Positions 9,549 to 18,283 of a stretch of 64,000 nt of DNA are shown piece by piece. Position 1 is the first letter of the stretch. Every line of letters starts with the position of its first letter. This stretch comes from Aeromonas rivuli. Lineage in GTDB: Bacteria; Pseudomonadota; Gammaproteobacteria; Enterobacterales; Aeromonadaceae. The position numbers were made by a program, and so were the translations under genes. Below the pieces are notes generated by a model, which was not told the DNA's origin, did no database searches, and saw nothing but the letters and a program-made list of their open reading frames with translations. The stretch lies in assembly GCF_000820045.1 (NCBI RefSeq), contig NZ_CDBJ01000016.1:57423-121422 (forward strand). Direction: 5' to 3'.

Positions 9549-10559
9549 TCAGAGGATGATGTCGCGGATGACTTCATCTTTGCGATTCAGATAATGGATC
9601 GACTTGATACGACGGATGGTGCGTGACTTGCCACGGATGAGCAGCGTCTCCGTGGTCGCCATGACCCCATCGCTGCTGATCCCTTCCAGCAGATCACCCT
9701 TGGTGATGCCGGTCGCCGAGAAGATGACGTTGTCATTCTTGGCCAGGTCTTCGAGCTTGAGCACCTTGGTGACATCGATACCCAGTGCGATGCAGCGGGC
9801 TATCTCCTGCTCACCCAGGGCACGGGCATTGGCATCGTCACCCTTGACCTGATGGCGAGGAATGAGGCGCGCCTGCATGTCACCATCCAGGGCACGGATC
9901 ACCGCCGCCGAGATGACGCCTTCCGGCGCGCCGCCGATGCCGTAAAGCATGTCGACTTCACTGTCCGGCAGACAGGTGAGGATGGAGGCGGCCACATCGC
10001 CGTCGGGAATGGCGAAGACGCGCACTCCCAGTCCCTGCATCTCCTTGATCGCCTTGTCATGACGCGGCTTGGCCAGGGTGATGACGGTCAGACGCGACAA
10101 CGGCTTGCCGAGCGCCTTGGCAACCGCCTTGAGGTTGAGCTCAAGGGCTACATCCAGGTCGATCACCCCCTTGGCTTTGGGGCCGACGATGATCTTCTCC
10201 ATATACATGTCGGGGGCCTTGAGGAAGGATCCCTTGTCACCCACGGCCAGCACGGCCAGGGCATTGGATTGGCCCATGGCCGTCATGCGGGTGCCTTCGA
10301 TCGGGTCGACGGCGATGTCCACCGCATCCCCCTGACCCGTGCCCACATGCTCGCCGATATAGAGCATGGGCGCTTCGTCGATCTCGCCCTCGCCGATCAC
10401 TATCTCACCATCGATATCGATCTGATTGAGGATATGACGCATGGCCGCCACGGCCGCGCCATCGGCGATATTCTTGTCGCCACGTCCGAGCCACTTGTAG
10501 CCAGCCAGTGCAGCCGCTTCCGTCACTCGGGAAAATTCGATTGCCAGTTCACGTCTCAT
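9549..10559 (-). CDS. glpX: Class II fructose-1,6-bisphosphatase GlpX
   Basis: Hydrolyses fructose-1,6-bisphosphate to fructose-6-phosphate in gluconeogenesis; Mn-dependent. 336 residues, the usual length. The metal and phosphate motifs are intact: GEGEIDEAPMLYIGE near residue 55-70, VDPIEGT near 85, and GIGGAPEGV near 185. It stands alone here rather than in a glpFKX operon. The ATG at 10559 is preceded by TAGGTTGG. The 3' end has been partly duplicated downstream (9345-9450). Confidence 0.95.
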   Translation of the reverse strand: MRRELAIEFSRVTEAAALAGYKWLGRGDKNIADGAAVAAMRHILNQIDIDGEIVIGEGEIDEAPMLYIGEHVGTGQGDAVDIAVDPIEGTRMTAMGQSNALAVLAVGDKGSFLKAPDMYMEKIIVGPKAKGVIDLDVALELNLKAVAKALGKPLSRLTVITLAKPRHDKAIKEMQGLGVRVFAIPDGDVAASILTCLPDSEVDMLYGIGGAPEGVISAAVIRALDGDMQARLIPRHQVKGDDANARALGEQEIARCIALGIDVTKVLKLEDLAKNDNVIFSATGITKGDLLEGISSDGVMATTETLLIRGKSRTIRRIKSIHYLNRKDEVIRDIIL

Positions 10560-10843
10560 CGCTAATCCAACCTATAGGAGCTCGAAAAACGGGCGGCATT
10601 CTACCACAAGGGCAAACCTTTGCGCGCAAAACTGCATGCTCACCGTATTTTTACCATTTTGCACAACCAATGACCGATACAGACCCGCTCAGGCTCAAGC
10701 ACACAGATCCTGACGCAGCCCTCTTCATCGAACTGACATCAAATCACCACTCACTCTTCATCTGTCAGTAACCGAACCGTCATTTCACACCCCTAGCATA
10801 GCCCCGTCTTTTACAACAAAAGCTTGCAACACAAGGGATTAAG

Positions 10844-11902
10844 ATGAAAAAGCTGACAGTAGTAGCGCTCGCGCTGAGCTCCGCTTTCCAGGCACAGGCC
10901 GTCGAAGTCTTCAAGAATGACACCACCAAGCTCGACCTCTATGGCCGTATCTATGCCGGTCAGTTCTTCGGTGACAAGAAGAAGCTCGATGACAATGGCG
11001 ACATCGTGGATGACTACAGCGCCAAGCAAGGCGCCAACCAGTTTGTTCGCTTCGGTGCCAAGGTCGACAGCCAGATCAACAGCAATCTCAAGGCCCTGGC
11101 TCAATACGAGCTGCAGCTGTACGTCAATGACAGCGAGAAGACCATCAGCGAGAACTCGGACAACATGCGCACCCGCCTGGCCTTCGCCGGGGTCGGTGCC
11201 GACTGGGGCACTGTCACCTTCGGCCGCCAGAAAGGCGCCCCCGGCTTCCTGGCCGACTGGACCGACGTCTCCCTCTCCGACGGCTATGGTAACGAGGCCC
11301 TCGGCGCCACCACCGATAACTTCGCCGTCAACCGCGCCGGTTCCGTGCTCAAATACTCTGGCCTGTTCAACGGCTTCCAGGTCGACACCAGCTACAAGTT
11401 CGATGGCGGTGACACCGAAGAGACCACCAACAAGAACAGCGATGCCGCCTACGGTGCCGCGGTGGCCTATACCTTCCCGTTCAACCTCTCCCTGGGTACC
11501 GCTTACAACGTGGGCCTGCGTGACAAGAGCGGTGAAGCCGACGCCAAACTGTGGCTGCTCTCTGCCAAATATGATGACAAGAGCATCTACGCGGCCCTGA
11601 GTTACGCCGATGGCAACGACTTCCTGGCTACCGACAAGGATCACAACGGTTGGGAAGCCGCGCTGGGTTACAACTTCAGCAACGGCATCGGCCTGATGGC
11701 CTTGTGGAACAAGCAGGAGGTCCAGCAGAAAGGCAAGGATGACGTCGACTCCATCGACTACTACACCCTGGGTGCCCAGTACAAGTTCAACAGCAACTTC
11801 CGGGTGATAGGTGAATACCGCATCAACAATCTGGATAGCCAGCCGGATCAGGCCGTCGCCAACCAGGATGACTTCCAGCTGGCCGCTCGCTACGACTTCT
11901 AA
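10844..11902 (+). CDS. Major outer-membrane porin (general diffusion porin family)
   Basis: 352 residues with a Sec signal peptide (MKKLTVVALALSSAFQAQA, cleavage before VEVFKND). The mature part has the porin pattern KLDLYGRIYAGQF, alternating amphipathic strands, the L3 constriction-loop region with FGRQKGAPGFLADW, and a C-terminal strand ending in Phe (LAARYDF), the Bam recognition signal. It resembles the Aeromonas OmpII/OmpC-type trimeric porins. The leader includes an AAGGGATTAAG ribosome-binding region. Pore selectivity cannot be read from the sequence. Confidence 0.92.
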   Translation: MKKLTVVALALSSAFQAQAVEVFKNDTTKLDLYGRIYAGQFFGDKKKLDDNGDIVDDYSAKQGANQFVRFGAKVDSQINSNLKALAQYELQLYVNDSEKTISENSDNMRTRLAFAGVGADWGTVTFGRQKGAPGFLADWTDVSLSDGYGNEALGATTDNFAVNRAGSVLKYSGLFNGFQVDTSYKFDGGDTEETTNKNSDAAYGAAVAYTFPFNLSLGTAYNVGLRDKSGEADAKLWLLSAKYDDKSIYAALSYADGNDFLATDKDHNGWEAALGYNFSNGIGLMALWNKQEVQQKGKDDVDSIDYYTLGAQYKFNSNFRVIGEYRINNLDSQPDQAVANQDDFQLAARYDF

Positions 11903-11923
11903 GTAGCCCCTCCCCAGCGACCC

Positions 11924-11956
11924 AACAGGCGATGAGCGATCATCGCCTGTTTTATT
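11924..11956 (+). terminator. Terminator after the porin gene
   Basis: Hairpin AACAGGCGATG / CATCGCCTGTT with loop AGCGAT, followed by a T-rich run. Confidence 0.85.
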
Positions 11957-12094
11957 TTCTGGCAACCAAATAGGGGATACATCTACCTCAGGCAAGTTTT
12001 TGCGCCATTTGATAGCAATAAACGCTGCCATGGCAATGATTTGCAGACCAATCGGGTGGCGGCGCGCAACTTATTGCTCAACCGGTTCCATTTA

Positions 12095-12106
12095 TAACGA
12101 TCGTTA
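12095..12106. promoter_or_regulatory. 12-bp palindrome upstream of the hcp promoter
   Basis: TAACGATCGTTA is a perfect palindrome centred about 42 bases upstream of the -24 element. It could be an activator site, but bacterial enhancer-binding proteins usually bind farther upstream. Function unproven. Confidence 0.3.
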
Positions 12107-12141
12107 CAGGTAAGATATTGAAAAATAACTAATTTAACTTA

Positions 12142-12157
12142 TGGCACGCTCCCTGCT
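12142..12157 (+). promoter_or_regulatory. Sigma-54 (-24/-12) promoter of hcp
   Basis: TGGCACGCTCCCTGCT fits the sigma-54 consensus TGGCAC-N5-TTGCA, with the invariant GG and GC spaced correctly. It lies about 45 bases upstream of the hcp start. In Vibrio cholerae and Aeromonas, hcp-vgrG auxiliary clusters are transcribed by sigma-54 with the activator VasH, so the placement is as expected. Confidence 0.75.
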
Positions 12158-12200
12158 ACCTCTTGCTGAATCTTACTACTATTCGCAAAGGAGCATTTCC

Positions 12201-12719
12201 ATGCCAACACCGTGTTATATCAGCATTGAAGGTAAAACCCAGGGCAACATCACTGCCGGTGCCTTCACCTCAGATTCCGTCGGCAACATCTTCGTACAAG
12301 GTCACGAAGACGAGATGCTGGTGCAAGAGTTCCAGCACATCGTCACCGTACCGACCGACCCGCAATCCGGTCAGCCGGCTGGCCAGCGTGTCCACAAGCC
12401 GTTCAAGTTCACCGTCGCCCTGAACAAGGCCGTGCCGCTGATGTACAACTCCCTGGCCTCCGGCGAGATGCTGCCGAAAGTGACTCTGAAGTGGTACCGC
12501 ACTTCCGTGGAAGGCAAGCAGGAGCACTTCTTCTCTACCGTGCTGACCGATGCCACCGTCGTCGATATCGACTGCCAGATGCCCCATTGCCAGGATCCGG
12601 CAAAATCCGACTTCACCCAGCTGATCCAGGTCTCTCTGGCCTACCGCAAGATCGACTGGGAGCACACCGTCGCTGGTACCTCGGGTGCTGACGACTGGCG
12701 CGCCCCGATCGAAGCTTAA
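12201..12719 (+). CDS. hcp: Type VI secretion tube protein Hcp
   Basis: Forms hexameric rings that stack into the inner tube expelled by the type VI secretion system. 172 residues, typical for the V. cholerae/Aeromonas class. It begins MPTPCYISIEGKTQG and keeps HKPFKFTVALNKAVP and the C-terminal KIDWEHTVAGTSGADDW. The ATG at 12201 has AAAGGAG eight bases upstream; a longer reading from 12141 is not needed. First gene of an auxiliary cluster hcp-vgrG-effector-immunity without sheath or baseplate genes, so it relies on a main T6SS locus elsewhere. Confidence 0.96.
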   Translation: MPTPCYISIEGKTQGNITAGAFTSDSVGNIFVQGHEDEMLVQEFQHIVTVPTDPQSGQPAGQRVHKPFKFTVALNKAVPLMYNSLASGEMLPKVTLKWYRTSVEGKQEHFFSTVLTDATVVDIDCQMPHCQDPAKSDFTQLIQVSLAYRKIDWEHTVAGTSGADDWRAPIEA

Positions 12720-12793
12720 TCTCTTCGATGTCCTTTCTTATCCGCCTGTGTGGCAACAGGCTTTGGATTTCGTGTTGAGATCTGTGCAGTTTA

Positions 12794-12832
12794 CCCCGGC
12801 TCTTCCCGCAAGGGATGGCGCCGGGGCTTTTG
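12794..12832 (+). terminator. Hairpin terminator between hcp and vgrG
   Basis: Stem CCCCGGC / GCCGGGG flanked by an imperfect inner stem and followed by CTTTTGTGTTTT. It probably ends most hcp transcripts and lets a minority read into vgrG, matching the large excess of Hcp over VgrG needed by the machine. Confidence 0.7.
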
Positions 12833-12894
12833 TGTTTTCTCATCCGGCCTGGCGACAGGCCCGATCATAAAATACAAGGGGAGTCTAAGTTCCT

Positions 12895-14940
12895 ATGGCC
12901 AATCAGACCGGATTACAGTTCACCGCCCGGGTAGGGGCCTTGCCCGAATCCACCTTCGCCCTGGTCGAGTTCAACCTCGATGAGCAGCTGAGTCGCCCCT
13001 TCAGCCTGCGGCTCGATCTCGCCAGCCATCAGGCCGATCTCCCCTTCGCCGACCTGCTCGACCAGCCCTGCGAGCTGCTGGTCTGGTACAACGGCGAATT
13101 GCAGCGCCGGGTCAGCGGTGTGGTCAGCGACGCGGCCCAGGGAGACAGCGGCTTTCGCCGCACCCGCTACCAGCTGGAGGTCAAACCGGCCCTGTGGCGC
13201 CTGGGCCTTCGTCGCAACGCCCGCATCTTCCAGGCGCAAAAACCCGATGAAATCATCAGCATCTTGCTGCAGGAGGCGGGCATCACCGACTACGCCTTCG
13301 CCCTGAAAAACGACCATGGCCAGCGGGAATATTGCGTCCAGTACCGGGAATCCGACCTCGATTTCGTCAACCGCCTCGCCGCCGAGGAGGGTATCTTCTA
13401 CTTCCATGAGTTCGAGCAGGGCAAGCACCGCATCGTCTTCGCCGACGATGCCGCCGCCCTTGTGGCGGGCCCCGAGCTGTTCTTCAATCTCGGCAACCGC
13501 TCCCTGGAGCAGGGCCCCTATGTACGTCAGTTCCACTACCGCGAATCGGTGCGCACCAGCGATGTGGAGCTCAAGGACTACAGCTTCCAGACCCCGGCCT
13601 ATGGCCTCTCCCATCAGGCGGTGGGCAGCGCCCTCGACCATCAACGGGATGCCTACCAGCATTTTGACTACCCGGGCCGCTTCAAGGCCGACCCCAGCGG
13701 CAAGGCGTTCAGCCAGTACCGGCTCGATGCCCTGCGCAATGACGCCGCCATCAGCACGGGCCAATCCAACTGCGCCGCCTTGCAGCCGGGCCAGCGGTTT
13801 ACCTTGAGCGAACACCCCAACGCGGCTCTCAACGACGACTGGCAACTGGTCAGCATCCAGCACACCGGCAAGCAGCCCCAGGCCCTGGAAGAGGAGGGGG
13901 GCAGCGAGCCCACCGTCTATTACAACCAGTTTGCCGTGGTGCGCGCCAAGCAGAGCTGGCGCCCCCGGATCCCCCACAAGCCCATGGTCGACGGCCCGCA
14001 AATCGCCTTCGTGGTGGGCCCGGCAGGCGAGGAGATTTACTGCGACCAGCATGGCCGGGTGAAGCTGCAGTTCCCCTGGGACCGCTACGGCAGCTCCAAC
14101 GACATGAGCTCCTGCTGGGTACGGGTCAGCCAGGGCTGGGCCGGTGGCCAGTACGGCATCATGGCCATTCCCCGCATCGGCCACGAAGTCATCGTCAGCT
14201 TTTTGGAAGGGGACCCGGATCAGCCCATCGTCACCGGTCGCACCTTCCACGCCACCAACCGGCCGCCCTACGAGTTGCCCACCCACAAGACCCGCACCGT
14301 GCTGCGCACCGAGACCCATCAGGGGGAGGGGTTCAACGAGCTGCGCTTCGAAGATCAGGCCGGGCAGGAGGAGATCTACATTCACGGTCAGAAAGACCTC
14401 AATGTGCTGATAGAGAACGATGCCGCCTGGCACATCAAGCACGACCAGCACAGCGACATCGACCATGAGCGGGTGACCCGCATCAAGGCCAATGACCATC
14501 TCACTGTGAATGGTGAGAAGCGCGACCACATCAAGGGCGATCTGTCGCTCAGCGTAGATGGCTCCATGCATCAGAAGCTGGGGCAATCCCTGTTGGTCGA
14601 GGCGGGCTCCGAGGTGCATATCAAGGTCGGCGACAAGCTGGTGCTGGAGGCGGGCAGCGAGATCACCCTCAAAGGGGGCGGCAGCTTCATCAAGGTGGAT
14701 CCCAGTGCAGTGACCCTCTCAGGCCCCGGCATTAAGCTCAATGCCGGTGGCAGTCCCGGATCAGGTTCTGGCTGGGCGGGCAAGATGCCCATACCGCCCA
14801 AGCCGGTTGCCGCTGTTCCCGCACCTGCGGAAGCCGAGTTTACCCCCCCTCCTCCCAGTCAGCTTGGCATGGAAGCCCTGCTCAAGGAGCAGGAGCTGGT
14901 TCCACCTAAGCCCAAGGCTTTCTTCTTGTTTTCTGAATAG
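12895..14940 (+). CDS. vgrG: Type VI secretion spike protein VgrG
   Basis: 681 residues. The gp27-like base (about residues 5-370) is followed by the gp5 OB-fold with [11 protein letters not shown] and [10 protein letters not shown] (about 380-450), then a DUF2345 region rich in short beta repeats ([20 protein letters not shown]) that forms the needle shaft. A Pro-rich C-terminal tail (about 620-681, [16 protein letters not shown]) replaces an enzymatic domain, so this is a structural, cargo-carrying VgrG. The next gene starts 14 bases after its stop with no adaptor gene between, suggesting the tail or shaft binds the effector directly. Confidence 0.95.
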   Translation: MANQTGLQFTARVGALPESTFALVEFNLDEQLSRPFSLRLDLASHQADLPFADLLDQPCELLVWYNGELQRRVSGVVSDAAQGDSGFRRTRYQLEVKPALWRLGLRRNARIFQAQKPDEIISILLQEAGITDYAFALKNDHGQREYCVQYRESDLDFVNRLAAEEGIFYFHEFEQGKHRIVFADDAAALVAGPELFFNLGNRSLEQGPYVRQFHYRESVRTSDVELKDYSFQTPAYGLSHQAVGSALDHQRDAYQHFDYPGRFKADPSGKAFSQYRLDALRNDAAISTGQSNCAALQPGQRFTLSEHPNAALNDDWQLVSIQHTGKQPQALEEEGGSEPTVYYNQFAVVRAKQSWRPRIPHKPMVDGPQIAFVVGPAGEEIYCDQHGRVKLQFPWDRYGSSNDMSSCWVRVSQGWAGGQYGIMAIPRIGHEVIVSFLEGDPDQPIVTGRTFHATNRPPYELPTHKTRTVLRTETHQGEGFNELRFEDQAGQEEIYIHGQKDLNVLIENDAAWHIKHDQHSDIDHERVTRIKANDHLTVNGEKRDHIKGDLSLSVDGSMHQKLGQSLLVEAGSEVHIKVGDKLVLEAGSEITLKGGGSFIKVDPSAVTLSGPGIKLNAGGSPGSGSGWAGKMPIPPKPVAAVPAPAEAEFTPPPPSQLGMEALLKEQELVPPKPKAFFLFSE

Positions 14941-14954
14941 TGGAGCTCGCCCCC

Positions 14955-17450
14955 ATGAAGTACGCATTTCCCATACTGACCCAGGACGGCAAGGAATTTG
15001 CCGATAGCAAGGCGCTCAATGGCCTGCTCAAGGGTGAATCGGGTGGTCACTATCTGCTGGGTGGCCACAGCAAATGGCATGGCGGCATTCACATCAGTGA
15101 ACAGACGGCGCCCTGGTGCAAGGACAAACATCCGGTGCGCTGCATCGCCGATGGCAGGGTCGTCGCCTTTCGCATGATGCCGGACTACCTCAGCTCCACC
15201 TTTCAGGATCAGACGCTCAAATATTCCAACTGTTTCTGTCTAGTCGAGCACGCTTATTGTGAAACCAACCCTGATACGAAGGAGAAAAACGAATTTTCGT
15301 TTTACTCCCTCTATATGCATCTGTTGCCCTGGGATCACCATCAGCAAGGGGACAAGCTGGTCCTGAAAGTGGGGCGTAATGTGCGCAATTCTGTGCCTCA
15401 TCTGCATCCAACGCCAGAGGAGCTGTTGTCTGACGAGCAGCTGCCCTCCCTGACCCTGCCCGCAGGTACAGAATTCGAACGGGTGGCGGGCACGCCAACC
15501 AAACGGGGAACCCTGGGAAAAACGGATTACGACTTTGTCCTGGTCAAGGTGCTGAGCCCTGGCAGGCAGAGTCAGCAGATGTTGGCGGCTCAGGGTGATA
15601 ATGTCTGGCTTGCCATGGATGAGAAGGCGGTGGCAACCATCAAACCTCAACTACCCAACTGGCTCTATGACCAGGTGGAGGCCGAGCTGACCACCGCCAT
15701 GGCCGGACGCGCCGATCCCATACCGGGTGAAGCTGGCGAGTTGCCCAAGGCAGGGGCACACTCCGTCTCTCTGCCCGCTGGCACCCGCATCCGCTTCGAT
15801 GCGCACCAACAGGAGTTCCAGCAGAGCAACGGCAAATCACGCAAGATGGCGCGCTGCTCCTTCGAGACTCCAGCGATTCAAGGCGGCTCAGCCGCTCTGT
15901 GCGGCATGGCTTGGGTCTGCGTCGAAGATGAATATATCAAGGTGCAAAACAAGTCGGCCAGCCACCTGGGTGAGCTCTATGTGCTGCCCAGTCCGCTGCC
16001 CATAGCGGCTGGTGACACCATTGGCTATCTGGGTCTGGTCGAGACCCCGACCAGCCTGGTAGAAAGAGATGAAAAAAAGAGCATCCATCAGCTGCATCTG
16101 GAAGTCTTCAGCCAGGATCCCAAGCTGGCCGATGTACTCGCCAACAAGGCCCAGACCAAAGGTGGCGCCAGTTATGCCAAGGTGCCCGCAGGCCTCACTC
16201 TCGCCAAAAAATCGCAGCAAGCCAATGCTGTCAGCTTCACCCCGACCGAGACCCTGAGTCAGGAAGTTCTGCTCGACTCCCCCAAGCAAGCAAAAGATAA
16301 TGCCGATATCGACTGGATAGAGGTGATGACAGGGCTATTCGTGCAACAGAGCAAGGTGGAGATGCTGAGTCAGCATGACTGGCTCAAAATTGGTTTTCAG
16401 CAGGTTGATGGCAGCGGCTCGGACGGCCACCTGGCTCCTGAGGCCCCCTCCCCCTTTTTCCTGACACTGGCAAAGGCGATTGATCCCAAGCACGAGGGAG
16501 AATGGACTAGCGCCGATGTCCATAAGATCCTGCAAGACAAAGCCAAGGCGGAGACTATCCAGAAGCTGATCGTCAAACATCCGAGCGAGTGGTACGAGAA
16601 ATCAGCCTCGCCCAGCTACCAGTGGCTGGATGAATTGATGGCGGAAGTGGGTCTGCCGGAATTCGACAAGCTGGTTGATCATGAGAAGCAACGCATCGAC
16701 AGCCTGGAATGGATGCAGAGTGCCGCCAAATTAAAGCTCGGCCCAGATCTGTGGCATGTTTACCCAATGGGGATGATTGGATTGATGGCTAAGCAATTCC
16801 CGATAGGAAATACGATAGATTTTGAAACTACGCTTGGCATCTATAGAATCTCTAAAAAATCAGCAGAGTTTATATTGTCATGGGAAGCCTATATGCCTCG
16901 ACCATATGTCCCTGCAGGAGATCAATTGAGCGGTGTGACTGTTGGATATGGATATGATTTGGGACAGCAGGCTGCCTCATCGGCACAGGCAATACTAATT
17001 GATTATTATACGCCCTCTCAAGTAGAGAGATTACTCACGGCTATAGGCCGGAAAGGCGATCAAGCACGAGCCATAGTACATGGCCTATCTGATATAAAAA
17101 TTGAAAAAGATAAAGCTTTAGATATGGCAATGGTTTTAAAAAAACAATATTCTCAAACCGTTGTGGACACTTACCCTCAGGCGATAAATCTCCCACCAGA
17201 TAGCGCTGGAGCGATACTATCTTTGGTTTATAATCGTGGGCCATCATTAGCGAGGCCTAAACCGGGGGATTCAATTGATAGACGACGTGAAATGAGAGAA
17301 ATTCGCGATGATTTTTCTCAAGGCAACATAAACAGTATTCCCAGCAGATTAAGAAGCATGAAGCGTTTATGGGCCAACCAGCGTGGATTAAGAAACCGTC
17401 GTGAAGGTGAGGCTGAATTAATTGAAAATGAATTGGCAAAAGGGATTTAA
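14955..17450 (+). CDS. tseP: T6SS peptidoglycan-degrading effector, amidase plus lysozyme (TseP-like)
   Basis: 831 residues from the ATG at 14955 (GGAG upstream; an in-frame GTG at 14940 overlaps the vgrG stop). The N-terminal part resembles LytM/M23 metallopeptidases: WHGGIHIS near residue 40, VRCIADGRVVAFR, SLYMHLLPW, and a HQLHLE motif with His378 and His381. The C-terminal part (about 610-831) has a phage-lysozyme-like core WEAYMPRPY with Glu644 as likely catalytic acid and GVTVGYGYD. It therefore matches the dual amidase/lysozyme effector TseP of Aeromonas dhakensis. The last 680 bases are clearly more AT-rich than the rest, so the lysozyme module appears to have been acquired separately. 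No signal peptide, as expected for VgrG-delivered cargo. Confidence 0.85.
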   Translation: MKYAFPILTQDGKEFADSKALNGLLKGESGGHYLLGGHSKWHGGIHISEQTAPWCKDKHPVRCIADGRVVAFRMMPDYLSSTFQDQTLKYSNCFCLVEHAYCETNPDTKEKNEFSFYSLYMHLLPWDHHQQGDKLVLKVGRNVRNSVPHLHPTPEELLSDEQLPSLTLPAGTEFERVAGTPTKRGTLGKTDYDFVLVKVLSPGRQSQQMLAAQGDNVWLAMDEKAVATIKPQLPNWLYDQVEAELTTAMAGRADPIPGEAGELPKAGAHSVSLPAGTRIRFDAHQQEFQQSNGKSRKMARCSFETPAIQGGSAALCGMAWVCVEDEYIKVQNKSASHLGELYVLPSPLPIAAGDTIGYLGLVETPTSLVERDEKKSIHQLHLEVFSQDPKLADVLANKAQTKGGASYAKVPAGLTLAKKSQQANAVSFTPTETLSQEVLLDSPKQAKDNADIDWIEVMTGLFVQQSKVEMLSQHDWLKIGFQQVDGSGSDGHLAPEAPSPFFLTLAKAIDPKHEGEWTSADVHKILQDKAKAETIQKLIVKHPSEWYEKSASPSYQWLDELMAEVGLPEFDKLVDHEKQRIDSLEWMQSAAKLKLGPDLWHVYPMGMIGLMAKQFPIGNTIDFETTLGIYRISKKSAEFILSWEAYMPRPYVPAGDQLSGVTVGYGYDLGQQAASSAQAILIDYYTPSQVERLLTAIGRKGDQARAIVHGLSDIKIEKDKALDMAMVLKKQYSQTVVDTYPQAINLPPDSAGAILSLVYNRGPSLARPKPGDSIDRRREMREIRDDFSQGNINSIPSRLRSMKRLWANQRGLRNRREGEAELIENELAKGI

Positions 17451-17451
17451 T

Positions 17452-17985
17452 ATGAGCTACTTAATTATAATATTTTTTTCTTTTATCACTCTTGTTTTTT
17501 CATCATTTAGTCAAGCTTGCGGTGATAATCCCAATGCTATTATTCAGGGGCCTTTCAAAGATAGTGCATTTAATGATGGGGTTGTTTGCTTTCAAAATAC
17601 ACCAGACAAAAGAAATATAATGTTTTATCTCAGTTATATGTCAAAGGATGGCATATATAACGAGGTGGTTGATACATATTATTACTCTGATGCGCCAGCC
17701 GAATTAATGTCTGTTTTCTTTTCTCCTGTCAATGGGGAAAAGAATATTGTAGTACTGCTTCGTTGGAATGTAAATTACGAAAGTAATGGAATTCAATATC
17801 CATATTTTTATGAGATTAAAACGTATCAGAAAGAAAATAATAACAGGTATAAATTGAATCTTGATTCCAATAAAGATACTCAGCTATCAGGCTATCAAAT
17901 TAATAAAAATGGAAAGATCATTAATTACCCATTAGATAATGCAGGTAAAATTAAATCTTACCTAATAGAAAAGTATAGGCCGTAG
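17452..17985 (+). CDS. tsiP: Periplasmic immunity protein to the TseP-like effector
   Basis: 177 residues with an N-terminal hydrophobic segment and probable signal peptide (MSYLIIIFFSFITLVFSSFS, cleavage near SQA-CGDN), so it acts in the periplasm where the lysozyme domain would attack self peptidoglycan. The mature part has no domain I recognise; it is rich in Asn, Lys, Tyr and Ile. It begins one base after the effector stop, with AAGGGA upstream, and shares the AT-rich composition of the effector C-terminal module, as expected for a pair that moved together. The gene symbol is by analogy to TsiP; the role is inferred from position, export signal and composition. Confidence 0.75.
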   Translation: MSYLIIIFFSFITLVFSSFSQACGDNPNAIIQGPFKDSAFNDGVVCFQNTPDKRNIMFYLSYMSKDGIYNEVVDTYYYSDAPAELMSVFFSPVNGEKNIVVLLRWNVNYESNGIQYPYFYEIKTYQKENNNRYKLNLDSNKDTQLSGYQINKNGKIINYPLDNAGKIKSYLIEKYRP

Positions 17986-18049
17986 TTTAAAGCATAACTT
18001 CAGGTCAGTAAAAATAATATCTATCAACGCAGTTCTAGTTATTCCCCGA

Positions 18050-18075
18050 CACCGGCATCAGCCGGTGCTTTTCTT
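18050..18075 (+). terminator. Terminator of the vgrG-effector-immunity unit
   Basis: Hairpin CACCGGC / GCCGGTG with loop ATCA followed by CTTTTCTT, 65 bases after the immunity gene stop. Confidence 0.8.
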
Positions 18076-18210
18076 AAACCTCCCCCCACATCGTAGCGCC
18101 ACGCTGACGAAGGGTTGTGTGACGGTTCCCCGCATCGTCACGTGCCATCTCTCCGCTGATGGATAGCAGCCAAATGATTTTCCCCTAATCAGGCACCAGC
18201 CTTTATCATT

Positions 18211-18243
18211 GACCAATCCGCCATGGCCCATGGCGGATTGGTC
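18211..18243. repeat. Perfect 15-bp inverted repeat upstream of chaA
   Basis: GACCAATCCGCCATG, a GCC loop, then the exact reverse complement. It ends 40 bases before the chaA start and is not followed by T residues, so it is not an ordinary terminator. It may be an operator or a stable hairpin in the chaA leader. Confidence 0.6.
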
Positions 18244-18283
18244 CCCGTCGGCAAACGCCGCCCTGAGATGAGAATTACCGCCT

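Noticed and set aside
12913..14619. 568-codon minus-strand frame opposite vgrG
   Set aside because: Antisense to a gene with intact VgrG domains; no similarity or start signals.
18240..18283. TPP-riboswitch-like CTGAGATGA before chaA
   Set aside because: Only one short motif of the aptamer is present; the ACCTGA...GG part is missing and chaA is not a thiamine gene.
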